Below, piece by piece: positions 1 to 9,091 of a stretch of 64,000 nt of DNA. This DNA is from Halopenitus persicus. Lineage in GTDB: Archaea > Halobacteriota > Halobacteria > Halobacteriales > Haloferacaceae. Numbering within the stretch: position 1 is the stretch's first letter; the number at the start of each line of letters is the position of its first letter. Position numbers and translations under genes: made by a program. The stretch lies in the NCBI RefSeq assembly GCF_900107205.1, contig NZ_FNPC01000004.1:62001-126000 (forward strand), read 5' to 3'. The notes under the pieces were generated by a model, which was not told where the DNA came from, did no database searches, and saw only the letters and a program-made list of their open reading frames with translations.

Positions 1-82
1 GTTTCGAATCGACCGGCGTGCGTCCGCCGCCGCGATCGCGGCGGGCGACGTGCTTTTATCCGCCGGACGACACCCTTCGACA

Positions 83-745
83 ATGAGTGACGGCGTCGAC
101 GAACGGAAACGGCGGACGCTCCGGCGCTTTGCCGCCCTCGGAGCCGCCGGACCGCTCGTCGGCGGTGCACGCGCGACCACCGAGTCGGACTCGGGTTCCG
201 AGACCGACACGTCGTCCGGGAGCCGCGATCGAATCGAGACGAACGAGACCCGCGAAGCGATCCGCGGATACGTCGCCACGACTCCCGGCGCACACTTCTC
301 GAAGCTCCGCGACGACCTCCGGCTCGGCACCGGCGAGACGCAGTATCACCTCCGAAAGCTGGTCGACGCGTCGGCCATCGAAACCACGAAGGACGGCGAG
401 TTCCGCCGGTACTTCCCCGCGGGGCGGTTCGACGCGACCGACAAGCGAGCGCTCGGCGCCCTCAGACGCGAGACGCCCCGCGGCATCGTCCTCCACCTGC
501 TCAGAGAGCCCACTGCGACCGGCTCCCGGATCGCCGATGCGCTCGACGTCTCCCGGCCGACGATCAGCGGGGCCGCGGGCGACCTCGAGGATGCCGGCCT
601 CCTCGACCGGACCGACGGATACGAACTCCGGGACCCCGAACGACTCATCACGCTCGTGGTTCGGTACGCCGACTCGTTCGGCCCCGACGCGAGGTCGTTC
701 GCCGACGACGCAGCCGCGTACGTCCGCTACGATCCGGATAGGTGA
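83..745 (+). CDS. Winged-helix transcriptional regulator with unusual N-terminus
   Basis: A 220-residue protein. Residues about 60-115 form a winged helix of the haloarchaeal type that begins with a conserved GAHFSKLRDDL / TQYHLRKL pattern. A second helix-turn-helix follows at about 150-190 (TGSRIADALDVSRPTISGA). Two such domains suggest a DNA-binding regulator. I chose the ATG at 83 because the upstream in-frame start adds residues unlike the family. The N-terminus is odd: RRTLRRFAALGAAG resembles a twin-arginine export motif followed by a short hydrophobic run, then a Ser/Asp/Thr-rich linker. The target is unknown. The regulator call is fairly secure and the export idea is inference. Confidence 0.75.
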   Translation: MSDGVDERKRRTLRRFAALGAAGPLVGGARATTESDSGSETDTSSGSRDRIETNETREAIRGYVATTPGAHFSKLRDDLRLGTGETQYHLRKLVDASAIETTKDGEFRRYFPAGRFDATDKRALGALRRETPRGIVLHLLREPTATGSRIADALDVSRPTISGAAGDLEDAGLLDRTDGYELRDPERLITLVVRYADSFGPDARSFADDAAAYVRYDPDR

Positions 746-806
746 CCTTTCAGCGCCGCCTTCGGGTACGGTCGGCGCCGCCTCGACTCCGGTACGGTCC
801 GACCGG

Positions 807-1505
807 TCAGTCGTCGACCACGGCCTCGATCCGGTCGAGGGAGTCGACGACGTGGTCCGGTTCGATCGCGAAAGCATCCAGGTCGACGTGCGGTCGGTCG
901 ACCACGACCGCCTCGAGATCGGCCCGTCGGGCAGCGATCACGTCGGTTTCACGGTCGCCGACGTAGTACCCCGACTCCACTCCCAGCGCCGTGAGCCCTC
1001 GCTTCAGGAAATCCGGCTCGGGCTTTCGGCGACGGTACGACTCGATCGTTGGCTGCCGGCCGACGACGGCGTCGAACCGGCCGGGAACGCAGTAGGCCGC
1101 GACGAACTCCGCGGTCGCCGTCCGGTTGTTCGTCACCAGCGCGAGCGGCCGATCGGCGGACAGCGCTGCCAACGCGTCCACGTCCGGATACGTCGGTCGA
1201 GCTCCGGAGCGAACGCGGGCGTTCGTCCGCCGTGAGGCGTGTCGTTCCCGCACCCGCCACCACGCATCACGATCCACGCCCAGACGTGAACACGCGTCGT
1301 CGACGGTCGGCGAGTAGCGAACGGCCTCGAGCGGCTCGAGAAGCTCGGAGGTATCGGTCGGTTTCTCGGCATCCGGCGTTCGCGTCCGGACGTCCACACC
1401 GACCTCGCGGAGGGCGTCGTGTGCGGCTGCGCGGTAGACGCCGGGATGTGTTCCCCGACCCGACAGGATCACGCCGTCCATATCGAACAGCAACGGGGTT
1501 GTCAC
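807..1505 (-). CDS. HAD-superfamily hydrolase
   Basis: A 232-residue protein with the HAD nucleophile motif near the N-terminus (FDMDGVILSG, residues 7-16), a later TNN motif typical of motif II, and a C-terminal GDRETD acidic motif that binds magnesium. The order and length fit the phosphoglycolate phosphatase/GPH-like branch of small-molecule phosphatases. The start is a GTG right before the TTPLLFDMDG segment, as usual for these leaderless genes. It is convergent with the regulator at 83-745. The substrate cannot be told from sequence. Confidence 0.85.
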   Translation of the reverse strand: MTTPLLFDMDGVILSGRGTHPGVYRAAAHDALREVGVDVRTRTPDAEKPTDTSELLEPLEAVRYSPTVDDACSRLGVDRDAWWRVRERHASRRTNARVRSGARPTYPDVDALAALSADRPLALVTNNRTATAEFVAAYCVPGRFDAVVGRQPTIESYRRRKPEPDFLKRGLTALGVESGYYVGDRETDVIAARRADLEAVVVDRPHVDLDAFAIEPDHVVDSLDRIEAVVDD

Positions 1506-1582
1506 GGTTTCCGATCGGTCGGTCGCAGTGGAAAGCCCGTCGGTCGGTTCGTGGCCGCAACCCCGATCGATGATCGTTCAGG

Positions 1583-1828
1583 TCAGCGTTCGACCATCCA
1601 GGTCGTCCCGGAGGAGTATCCCCACTTCTCGATCGACAGGTCCGTGTTCGCCTCGCGAACCGTCCGAAGGTTCGCGCCGACCTCCTTGGCGGACAGGTCG
1701 AGGTCCTCGGCGATGAGCCGCGATTTGAAGTACGTCCGTGAGTCGGCCCGCTCCCGGAGGTACGTGAGGATGCGCCGCTGTTTCTCCGTCAACGTCGCGT
1801 CGCCGGAGCGTGTGGTCGTCGCGCTCAT
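1583..1828 (-). CDS. Small haloarchaeal HTH-like protein (DUF7123 type)
   Basis: An 81-residue protein. LTEKQRRILTYLRERA followed by SRLIAEDLDLSAKEVGANL gives the helical spacing of a winged helix-turn-helix, and KWGYSSGTTW is the conserved C-terminal signature of this small haloarchaeal family (DUF7123, from memory). It may be a DNA-binding regulator, but no partner or target is known. The ATG at 1828 lies about 30 bp downstream of a TATA-like GTGCTTATGG on the same strand. It sits divergent to the AglD-like gene. Confidence 0.75.
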   Translation of the reverse strand: MSATTTRSGDATLTEKQRRILTYLRERADSRTYFKSRLIAEDLDLSAKEVGANLRTVREANTDLSIEKWGYSSGTTWMVER

Positions 1829-2084
1829 ATGCTACTTTACGCCACGCCCCCATAAGCACCGTTTGGTAGGATCGGTTAACCCGTCGCAGTCGGGTGGTTT
1901 CGTTCGAACCGAACCGGCTGGTCGGCGCCTCTCGTGCCGTCGTGGGTACGATCGTCGAACCGACTTCGTCGGCCGCCGGAGGGTCTGCCCACCCATCAGG
2001 TCGACCGGGGTGAGCTCCCGGATGGCGTTGCGCGGGTCCCACGCTTCAGAAGGTACTTACCTCGGCCGCGGCGATGTGGCCGTG

Positions 2085-3905
2085 ATGACGGACTCCGACG
2101 GTGTAGCCCGCGTGAGCGTGGTTCTCCCCGCGTACGACGAGGAGGACACCATCGAACACACCGTCGAGCGGACGATCACCGCCCTCGAGGGGTTCCTTCC
2201 TTCGAACGCCTTCGAGGTGATCGTCGCCGAGGACGGCTGTACGGACCGAACCCCGGAGATAGCCGACCGACTCGCGGCGGCTGACGACCGGGTCCGACAC
2301 GTTCACAGCGACGAGCGGCTCGGCCGCGGCGGGGCGCTCGAACACGCCTTCAGGGCAGCCGACGGCGACGTCCTCGTCTACTTCGACACCGACCTGGCGA
2401 CCGACCTCGACCACCTCGAGGAGCTCGTCGAATCGATCCGGTCCGGCGAGTACGACGTCGCAACCGGATCGCGGTGGATGCCGGGCCGTGAGGCCGACCG
2501 GCCGGCCAAACGGGGCGTCCCCTCCCGCGCGTTCAACCTGCTCGTTCGGGGATTCCTCCGGTCCGACGTTCGGGACCACCAGTGCGGGTTCAAGGCACTT
2601 TCGCGGGACGCGTTCCGAACCCTGGTCGACGACGTCGAGGATGACCACTGGTTCTGGGACACCGAGTTGCTGGTTCGAGCACAGCGCGCGGGCCTCGCGG
2701 TCAGGGAGTTCCCCGTCGCCTGGGAGCCCAAAGGAGACACCAAGGTCGACCTGGTTCGTGACGTTTTCGGGATGGGGTCGCAGCTGCTGCGTCTCTGGTG
2801 GCAGCTATCCGTTCGACCCCGGATCACCCCGCGTGTGAGCTTCGCGGCCGGACTGCTGCTTGTTGCGATCGCGGTCGGGTTGATGTCCACCTACATCGAC
2901 TTCGGCGCCGTGATCGCGGAGATGCGCCGCGCGGACACGACGCTCGTCGCGGTCGCGACCGTCGTCTACGCGCTCTCCTGGCCGCTCCGGGGCTACCGAT
3001 ACCGTGACATTCTTCGGGAGCTCGGATTCACCGAACGGACCGGGTTTCTGACCGGTGCGGTCTTCGTCTCACAGACGGGGAACCTCGTGTTACCGGCTCG
3101 GGGAGGCGACGCGATCCGCGCGTACATCGTGAAGGTCCGGCGCGGGATCCCGTACCCCTCGGGATTCGCCTCGCTGGCGGCCGAGCGCGTCTTCGACCTG
3201 TTGACCCTTGCGGGGCTCTCCGGCGCCGTGCTCGTCGGCTACGCCGCGTCCGGCCGGCTCGGCGAGGTCGTGGCTGCGCTCACCGACAGCGAGGCGGCGG
3301 GCAACGCCGGCTGGACCGCGGCACTGGTCGCGATGGGCGTCGGTCTCGTCGCCGTCGGCGCCGTGATCGGGATCGTGTTGTCGGCCCGGTCGGACTCGAA
3401 CCACATCCGGTCGGCGATCGCGCGGGTGAGCACCGACTCCTACGGCGATGCGGTGGCGGACGTCCTCGAGCGGTTCGTCGGCGACGTCCAACGCGTGGGC
3501 GGCGACCCGATCGCCTTCTCCCGGGTCGGCGCCACCAGCGTGGCCATCTGGGCGCTCGACGTGCTCGTCGCGGCGATCGTCCTCGCCGCCTTCAGGGTCG
3601 ACCTGGACCCGGTCACGCTGATCGCCGTCTGTTTCTTCGCGGTCAGCGTCGGCAACCTCGCGAAGGTGATCCCGATCTCCCCCGGCGGGATCGGCCTCTA
3701 CGAGGGTGCCTTCACCGCGATCATGGTCGGATTGACGCCGGTCGGCGTCTCGACGGCCCTCGGCGCGGCGGTCCTCGACCACGCGCTGAAGAACGTCGTC
3801 ACTCTCGTTGGCGGCGTCGGGTCGATGCTGGCGCTCAACGTCTCGCTCACCACGGCCGTCGAGGAGACGGCGGACGTGAACGAGGCCGAGGCGCTCCGGG
3901 AGTGA
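2085..3905 (+). CDS. aglD: AglD-like glycosyltransferase with LPG-synthase-type membrane domain
   Basis: A 606-residue two-part protein. Residues about 9-230 are a GT2 family glycosyltransferase (VVLPAYDEEDT, then YFDTDLATD with the Asp pair at 101/103, then HQCGFK). The rest is a multi-span membrane domain of the lysylphosphatidylglycerol synthase/UPF0104 type. This fusion is the hallmark of AglD, which in Haloferax volcanii adds the last sugar of the S-layer N-glycan from dolichol phosphate. I expect it in the cytoplasmic membrane, using a nucleotide sugar to charge dolichol phosphate. The ATG at 2085 follows a TATA-like GGTACTTACC by about 30 bp. No other agl genes are nearby. Other GT2/UPF0104 fusions exist, so the exact glycan step is inference. 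Confidence 0.82.
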   Translation: MTDSDGVARVSVVLPAYDEEDTIEHTVERTITALEGFLPSNAFEVIVAEDGCTDRTPEIADRLAAADDRVRHVHSDERLGRGGALEHAFRAADGDVLVYFDTDLATDLDHLEELVESIRSGEYDVATGSRWMPGREADRPAKRGVPSRAFNLLVRGFLRSDVRDHQCGFKALSRDAFRTLVDDVEDDHWFWDTELLVRAQRAGLAVREFPVAWEPKGDTKVDLVRDVFGMGSQLLRLWWQLSVRPRITPRVSFAAGLLLVAIAVGLMSTYIDFGAVIAEMRRADTTLVAVATVVYALSWPLRGYRYRDILRELGFTERTGFLTGAVFVSQTGNLVLPARGGDAIRAYIVKVRRGIPYPSGFASLAAERVFDLLTLAGLSGAVLVGYAASGRLGEVVAALTDSEAAGNAGWTAALVAMGVGLVAVGAVIGIVLSARSDSNHIRSAIARVSTDSYGDAVADVLERFVGDVQRVGGDPIAFSRVGATSVAIWALDVLVAAIVLAAFRVDLDPVTLIAVCFFAVSVGNLAKVIPISPGGIGLYEGAFTAIMVGLTPVGVSTALGAAVLDHALKNVVTLVGGVGSMLALNVSLTTAVEETADVNEAEALRE

Positions 3906-4181
3906 GCGTCGGTCACCTTGCGGCGGAGTGCTTCGAAGCGCTTCGATCGGCGGGACCGTGCTGAACGGTGGGCGAACGGGCGACACGGATATCGAACCGG
4001 GTCGTCGACTCGCCTCCCGAGTCGGTCGGTTCGACGTCGCGGACCCCGGAACGTCCGTGCCGCACGCCCGCGTTCCGTCCCGGGTCGGTCAACGATGCAC
4101 GGGCGGTCTGGCTCGTGATCGCTGAAAAACGTCCGGGAGGGTCGGATCCCGTGATGGAGGGATCGGCTGTGTCCGACGAGG

Positions 4182-4700
4182 TCATCGCGAGGAGTCATAC
4201 AGGTCCGTCTCGAAGGGACCGCACGCGCCGGCGACCGCGGTCGCGAGCGCGTCGGTGCGGTCGATCCGGCCGTTCGTGAACGCCGCGATCGCCCCGTCGC
4301 TCCTCGCGAGGCCGGTCTCTCCGGTGACGTCGTCCATCACCGGGCCCAGCTCCTCGCCGTCCCGGACCCGATCGGCGACGCCGTCGGGGAGGCGAACGCT
4401 CGGGCCGGCACCACGACCGACCGTGGTTCCGTCGTCGATCGTGGCCCACATGATCAGGAAGAGTCCGTCGGTCCCGTCGACGGTGGCGACGCCGCCCTCG
4501 AGACCGACGCCGAGGTCGTAGCCGGCCTCGAGGACGGCTGCGGCGCGGGCGTCGGCCCCGCGGACGGTCTCGGCGCGTCCTCGCGGTTGCTCGGAAACGC
4601 CGCTGTCGACCGGAACGGCTTCGACGTCGGTCTCGCCCGCGAGAACCGACGCGACCGCCCTCCGTTTCACCGGGTTTCCGCTGCCGACGCCGACACGCAT
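4182..4700 (-). CDS. Non-canonical purine NTP phosphatase (DUF84/YjjX family)
   Basis: A 172-residue protein beginning MRVGVGSGNPVKRRAV, the standard nucleotide-binding start of the inosine/xanthosine triphosphatase family. GLEGGV and the DVTGETG segment are also typical. Members hydrolyse ITP and XTP to keep deaminated purines out of RNA and DNA. The length matches the family. It stands alone, downstream of and in the same orientation as the BtuF-like gene, 56 bp apart, so the two may be co-transcribed. Confidence 0.85.
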   Translation of the reverse strand: MRVGVGSGNPVKRRAVASVLAGETDVEAVPVDSGVSEQPRGRAETVRGADARAAAVLEAGYDLGVGLEGGVATVDGTDGLFLIMWATIDDGTTVGRGAGPSVRLPDGVADRVRDGEELGPVMDDVTGETGLARSDGAIAAFTNGRIDRTDALATAVAGACGPFETDLYDSSR

Positions 4701-4756
4701 AGCCGGCGATCGGTCGGGGCGGCCAATATCGATGTCGGTTGGCGGAGCGGCCGTCG

Positions 4757-5548
4757 TTAGCGTTCCTCGGCCGATGGCTCCTCGAAGGCGTCGGGATGGA
4801 GGATCCGTGCCAGTCGCTCGACGCCCTCGACCAGGGTCGGACCGGGCTGGTTCAGGAGGTCGTCATTGACGGCGTGTACCGACGAATCGATGGCCCAGTC
4901 GCGGTCGCGGACCACGCTCGGGTCGGCACGGTCGCCGTAGCCGCACGGATGGAGAACCACGTGGTCGGGGTCGTGCCGTTCGACCGTCTCCCGGTCGACC
5001 TCGCGGGACCGCTCGCCGGCGTCGACGAACGGGTATCGGCCGCCGGCGGCCTCGACCACGTCGGGAACCCAGTTGCCGGCGGCCATCGGCGGATCGGACC
5101 ACTCCTCGCAGTAGACGACCGGCCGATCGACCGACTCGGCGTCGAGAAACGTCTCGATGCTCGTCTCGACGGCTTCGATCCGGTTGCGGAGGTCGTTCGC
5201 AAGCCGAGTCCCCGCGGCCGGTCGACCGATCGCCTCGCCGATCGTCGCTGCGGACTCGATCACCTCCGGAAGCGTGCCGGGCTCGTGATGGCGAACGTGG
5301 TGGCCGCGGTCCTCGAGGGCCGTCACGACGTCCGTCTGGAGGCCGTCGCTCGTGATCACGAGGTCGGGATCGAGCGCGTCCACCCGGTCGATGTCGGGGG
5401 TCAGCCACCCGCCGACCCGCTCCGGAGGCGGATCGGCGTCGCCGGGGTCACAGTGGTGGGTCACCCCGACGAGCCGATCGGCGGCGCCGAGCGCGCGGAG
5501 CAGTGCGGTCGCGCTCGGGGCGAGCGAGACGAGGCGTGGCCGGTCCAT
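4757..5548 (-). CDS. BtuF-like cobalamin-binding protein without signal peptide
   Basis: A 263-residue protein of the periplasmic binding protein class III fold. It starts MDRPRLVSLAPSATALLRALG, has the VGVTHHCD motif, and an interdomain helix between two alpha/beta lobes. BtuF homologues deliver vitamin B12 to the BtuCD importer. This copy has no signal peptide or lipobox with the ATG at 5548. The 18 extra upstream codons come from a repeated DNA segment and do not add a signal either. No BtuC or BtuD gene is adjacent. A cytoplasmic cobalamin-related role is therefore possible. Family call sure, role uncertain. Confidence 0.75.
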   Translation of the reverse strand: MDRPRLVSLAPSATALLRALGAADRLVGVTHHCDPGDADPPPERVGGWLTPDIDRVDALDPDLVITSDGLQTDVVTALEDRGHHVRHHEPGTLPEVIESAATIGEAIGRPAAGTRLANDLRNRIEAVETSIETFLDAESVDRPVVYCEEWSDPPMAAGNWVPDVVEAAGGRYPFVDAGERSREVDRETVERHDPDHVVLHPCGYGDRADPSVVRDRDWAIDSSVHAVNDDLLNQPGPTLVEGVERLARILHPDAFEEPSAEER

Positions 5549-5577
5549 GCGTGACCGTTCGCCCTCCCACGCCAATT

Positions 5578-5626
5578 GGTTTTCGGCGTCCGCACGCAAC
5601 ATCGGTTTTCGGCGTCCGCACGCAAC
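5578..5626. repeat. 23-bp direct repeat upstream of the BtuF-like gene
   Basis: Two perfect copies of a 23-bp sequence starting GGTTTTCGGCGTCC lie at 5578-5600 and 5604-5626, separated by 3 bp. They sit 30-78 bp upstream of the BtuF-like start, where a promoter or operator would be expected. Function unknown. Confidence 0.8.
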
Positions 5627-5713
5627 GTTCGTTCGCGACGTTCGCCCCCGTCCGTGTGGGTATGTCTCATCGAGGATCGTGATCGTTCGTTCGATTTCGC
5701 TCTCCGGATTCCG

Positions 5714-5723
5714 GTCGATTTAA
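5714..5723 (+). promoter_or_regulatory. Putative TATA box for the TFB gene
   Basis: GATTTAAGTG resembles a haloarchaeal TATA element and would give a leader of roughly 45 nt before the TFB start. A purine-rich GGGGGGATGA at 5781-5790 could act as a ribosome-binding site, which fits a leadered rather than leaderless transcript. Confidence 0.4.
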
Positions 5724-5795
5724 GTGTCGTTCCCGCGTCTTTCGGGTAAGTACTTCCTTGGGATCTCATTGACCACCCCAGGGGGGATGACATCT

Positions 5796-6752
5796 ATGAG
5801 TGAACGCACACATCTGCGGGAGAGAAACTCCCAGCGCGAGACGGAGACCGACGAAGGGCTCACGTGCCCGGAGTGTGACGGCCACGTCGTCACCGACGAG
5901 GAGCACGGCGAGACGGTTTGTTCCGACTGCGGGCTCGTCGTCGAGGCGGACTCGGTCGACCGCGGCCCGGAGTGGCGCGCCTTCGACTCCCGCGAGAAGG
6001 ACGAGAAATCCCGCGTCGGCGCCCCGACGACGAACACGATGCACGACAAGGGGCTCTCGACGAACATCGACTGGCGCGACCAGGACGCCTACGGCCGGTC
6101 GCTGTCCGGTCGCCAGCGCCAGAAGATGCAGCGACTCCGAAAGTGGAACGAGCGCTTCCGGACGCGCGATTCCAAGGAGCGGAACCTCAAGCAGGCGCTC
6201 GGCGAGATCGACCGGATGGCCTCCGCGCTCGGCCTCCCGGACAACGTCCGCGAGACCGCCTCCGTCATCTATCGGCGCGCGCTCGACGAGGACCTCCTCC
6301 CCGGCCGCTCGATCGAGGGCGTCTCGACGTCGTGCGTCTACGCGGCCGCCCGGATGGCCGGCGTCCCGCGGAGCCTCGACGAGATCTCCGACGTCTCCCG
6401 CGTCGAGAAGTCCGAGATCGCTCGGACGTACCGCTACGTCGTCCGAGAGCTCAAGCTCGAGGTCAAGCCCGCCGACCCCGAACAGTACGTCCCCCGGTTC
6501 GCCTCCGCGCTCGAGCTCTCCGACGAGGCGGAGATGCGCGCCAAACAGCTGCTGAAGAACGCCAAGGAGAAGGGCGTCCACTCCGGGAAGTCCCCGGTCG
6601 GGCTCGCCGCGGCCGCCGTCTACGCCGCCGCGCTGCTCACCAACGAGAAGACGACCCAGGCGGCGGTCTCGGAGGTCGCCGACATCTCCGAGGTCACGAT
6701 CCGGAACCGTTACCACGAGCTGCTCGAGGCCGAGGAAGGCCTGATCGCCTGA
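5796..6752 (+). CDS. tfb: Transcription initiation factor IIB (TFB)
   Basis: A 318-residue TFB. The N-terminal zinc ribbon has Cys24, 27, 42 and 45 (CPECDG ... CSDCGL). The B-reader/linker follows ([21 protein letters not shown]), then two cyclin folds, ending VTIRNRYHELLEAEEGLIA. It bridges TBP at the TATA/BRE and RNA polymerase at every promoter it serves. An in-frame ATG at 5787 is an alternative start. I prefer 5796 because of the purine-rich motif just upstream. Haloarchaea carry several TFB paralogues, and a second one starts at 63215. Confidence 0.95.
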   Translation: MSERTHLRERNSQRETETDEGLTCPECDGHVVTDEEHGETVCSDCGLVVEADSVDRGPEWRAFDSREKDEKSRVGAPTTNTMHDKGLSTNIDWRDQDAYGRSLSGRQRQKMQRLRKWNERFRTRDSKERNLKQALGEIDRMASALGLPDNVRETASVIYRRALDEDLLPGRSIEGVSTSCVYAAARMAGVPRSLDEISDVSRVEKSEIARTYRYVVRELKLEVKPADPEQYVPRFASALELSDEAEMRAKQLLKNAKEKGVHSGKSPVGLAAAAVYAAALLTNEKTTQAAVSEVADISEVTIRNRYHELLEAEEGLIA

Positions 6753-6789
6753 GGCGGCGGTCCCCTTCTCATTCCTTCCCGTCGAAGCC

Positions 6790-7167
6790 GTGCGACTCGT
6801 TCGTCACTCCGCGTCCGCCGACGGCGACTGCATCGCCACCACGGTCGACGTCGCCGACTCGTTCCTCTCGCGGGCCCGCGGGCTGATGTTCCGCCGGTCG
6901 ATCCCCGACGACTACGCGCTCGTGTTCCCGTTCGGCGAGCCGAAGTCGCGGACGCTGCATATGCTGTTCGTGCCGTTCGCGATCGACGCGGTCTGGATCC
7001 ACGACGGGGAGGTCACCGCCGTGAAGCGGCTGCGTCCGCTCGTCGGGATCGGTCGCGGCCGTGGCGACGTCGTGGTCGAGCTTCCCGCGGGTGCGGCCGC
7101 GGACGTCGAGCTCGGCGACCGGATCGAATTCCTCACGGACGGCGGTACGACCGTCGTCCCCGGCTGA
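6790..7167 (+). CDS. DUF192 family protein
   Basis: A 125-residue protein. LSRARGLMFRRSIPDDYALVFPF and LHMLFVPFAIDAVWI form the typical DUF192 core, a small beta-barrel domain of unknown biochemical role. The start is a GTG 38 bp after the TFB stop, so it may be co-transcribed with TFB. No signal peptide is visible. Function unknown. Confidence 0.85.
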   Translation: MRLVRHSASADGDCIATTVDVADSFLSRARGLMFRRSIPDDYALVFPFGEPKSRTLHMLFVPFAIDAVWIHDGEVTAVKRLRPLVGIGRGRGDVVVELPAGAAADVELGDRIEFLTDGGTTVVPG

Positions 7168-7358
7168 TTCGCCGTCTCATCGGTCATCCCTCCCTGCTCG
7201 GTCGTTTTCGCCCGCCGGTCGTCCCCGCGTCCGGTCCACGACGACTGTTCGGTCGCTCCCGCGTCCGGTTGGCCGTCGAAACCGATCGCACGTTCGAAAA
7301 CCCGTCACCTTATTAGGGTGGGCCGCGTTGCCACGAACACGAATGACACGAGATACTC

Positions 7359-8996
7359 GTGGTAATTCGGAGGATAGAGGAAGTCGCCACACGGCGGCTG
7401 GCCGTGAAATTCTCCGGTAACACCGACTCTCCGGCTCGTCCTTCTCACGACGGGCCAGCAGACGACGCCGTTCTCACACCGCTTTCCGATCGCGATTCCG
7501 TTCGACTGCTCGACACGACCCTTCGTGACGGCGAGCAGATGCCGGGCGTCTCCTTGACCCCCGAGCGGAAGCTCGAGATCGCGCGCGAACTCGACGCGAC
7601 GGGCGTCCACGTGATCGAGGCGGGCTCGGCGTGCACCTCCGAGGGCGAACGCGAGGGCATCCGACGGGTCGCCGGCGAGGGACTCGACGCCACGGTGACC
7701 AGCTTCGCCCGCGGCGTGCGCTCGGACATCGACCACGCCCTCGACTGCGACGTCGACGGGGTCAACCTGGTGGTCCCGGCCTCCGACCGACACGTCGAGA
7801 CGAAGGTCGGATCGACCCGCGAGGAGGTCCTCACGAACGTCGAGGACCTCATCGCGTACGCGAAGGACCACGGGCTCTGGGTCGAGCTGCTCGGCGAGGA
7901 CGGCTCCCGCGCCGACCGGTCGTATCTCCGCCGGATGGCCGAGACGGCCCACGACGCCGGCGCCGACCGGTTCTGTTACTGTGACACCGTCGGCGCGGCC
8001 AGCCCCGAACACACCCTGGAGGTCGTCTCCGAACTCGCCGAGCTCGGCCCGACCGGCGTCCACACCCACGACGACCTCGGGTTCGGGATGGCGAACGTCC
8101 ACGCGGGCCTGCGTGCGGGCGCCGACTTCGTCCACGCCACCGTCAACGGCGTCGGCGAGCGCGCCGGCAACGTCGCTCTCGAGGAGGTCGCGATCGCGCT
8201 CGACCGCTGTTACGACGTCGAGACGGTCGAGCTGGAGCGGCTCTACCGGCTCGCCCGGCTCGTCTCGGAGGCGACCGGCGTCTCGCTGCCGCCGAACAAA
8301 GCCGTCTGCGGGGCGAACTCCTTCGCCCACGAGTCGGGCATCCACACCGACGGCACGCTGAAGGACGGCGCGATGTACGAGCCGTATCCGCCCGAGGTCG
8401 TCGGGCGCGAACGCCGGCTCGTGCTCGGAAAACACGCCGGCCGCGCCGGCGTCGCGGCGGCGCTGTCGGAACACGACGTCGACGTCGACGAGGACGAGCT
8501 CTCGGCGATCGTCGAGCGGGTGAAGGACCTCGGGGACCGCGGCAAGCGCGTCACCGACGCCGACCTGCTGGCGATCGCCGACGACGTCCAGGAGCGCGAC
8601 CGCGACCGCCAGGTCGAGCTGCTGGACCTCACCGCCTCCTCGGGCTCCGGGCTGCCGACCGCCTCCGTCCGGCTTCGGGTCGGCGGCGAGGAGCGGGTCG
8701 CCTCGGGCCACGGCTCCGGCCCGGTCGACGCGGCCGTCACCGCCGTCCGGACGGCGCTGGCCGACGAGGACGTCGAGTTCGAGCTCGACTCCTATCACGT
8801 CGACGCGATCACCGGCGGCACCGACGCGGTCGTCACCGTCGTCGTCGAGCTCTCCCGCGGCGACCGGACGGTCACCGTCGAGGCCGCGGAGGCCGACATC
8901 ACCCGCGCGAGCGTGATCGCGATGGTCGACGCGCTCGACCGGCTCTGCGGCGACGTCCTCGAGACCGACGGCGAGACGGCCCTGGCCGACGACTGA
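7359..8996 (+). CDS. LeuA/CimA-type acyltransferase (2-isopropylmalate or citramalate synthase)
   Basis: A 545-residue protein of the HMGL-like family. LLDTTLRDGEQMPGVSL carries the metal- and substrate-binding Arg-Asp pair, HTHDDLGFGMAN holds the second metal site, and NGVGERAGN is the signature loop. A C-terminal LeuA regulatory domain follows from about residue 400. It condenses acetyl-CoA with 2-oxoisovalerate (leucine) or pyruvate (isoleucine). Sequence inspection cannot decide which. No leuCD/leuB genes are adjacent. The GTG at 7359 is the longest start. The conserved part begins near residue 45, so the real start may be downstream. Confidence 0.88.
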   Translation: MVIRRIEEVATRRLAVKFSGNTDSPARPSHDGPADDAVLTPLSDRDSVRLLDTTLRDGEQMPGVSLTPERKLEIARELDATGVHVIEAGSACTSEGEREGIRRVAGEGLDATVTSFARGVRSDIDHALDCDVDGVNLVVPASDRHVETKVGSTREEVLTNVEDLIAYAKDHGLWVELLGEDGSRADRSYLRRMAETAHDAGADRFCYCDTVGAASPEHTLEVVSELAELGPTGVHTHDDLGFGMANVHAGLRAGADFVHATVNGVGERAGNVALEEVAIALDRCYDVETVELERLYRLARLVSEATGVSLPPNKAVCGANSFAHESGIHTDGTLKDGAMYEPYPPEVVGRERRLVLGKHAGRAGVAAALSEHDVDVDEDELSAIVERVKDLGDRGKRVTDADLLAIADDVQERDRDRQVELLDLTASSGSGLPTASVRLRVGGEERVASGHGSGPVDAAVTAVRTALADEDVEFELDSYHVDAITGGTDAVVTVVVELSRGDRTVTVEAAEADITRASVIAMVDALDRLCGDVLETDGETALADD

Positions 8997-9058
8997 TCGG
9001 TCGCACTTTTCTTGCGCCGCCCCGTCCGGCGTCCGTCGCTCGGACGCGCGTCTGACGG

Positions 9059-9068
9059 GGTTTTTATT
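9059..9068 (+). promoter_or_regulatory. Putative TATA box
   Basis: GGTTTTTATT lies 24-33 bp upstream of the GTG at 9092, the distance expected for a leaderless haloarchaeal transcript. Confidence 0.45.
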
Positions 9069-9091
9069 CGATCGCGGTCCCAGAACCGCCC

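Noticed and set aside
3913-4185. A 90-codon minus-strand frame overlapping the YjjX stop as ATGA
   Set aside because: The predicted protein is arginine-rich and not acidic, unlike halophile proteins, and shows no domain. I treat it as chance coding in GC-rich DNA.
5549-5720. Cobalamin riboswitch upstream of the BtuF-like gene
   Set aside because: No B12-box-like conserved core or matching hairpins were visible. Only the 23-bp direct repeat is present.
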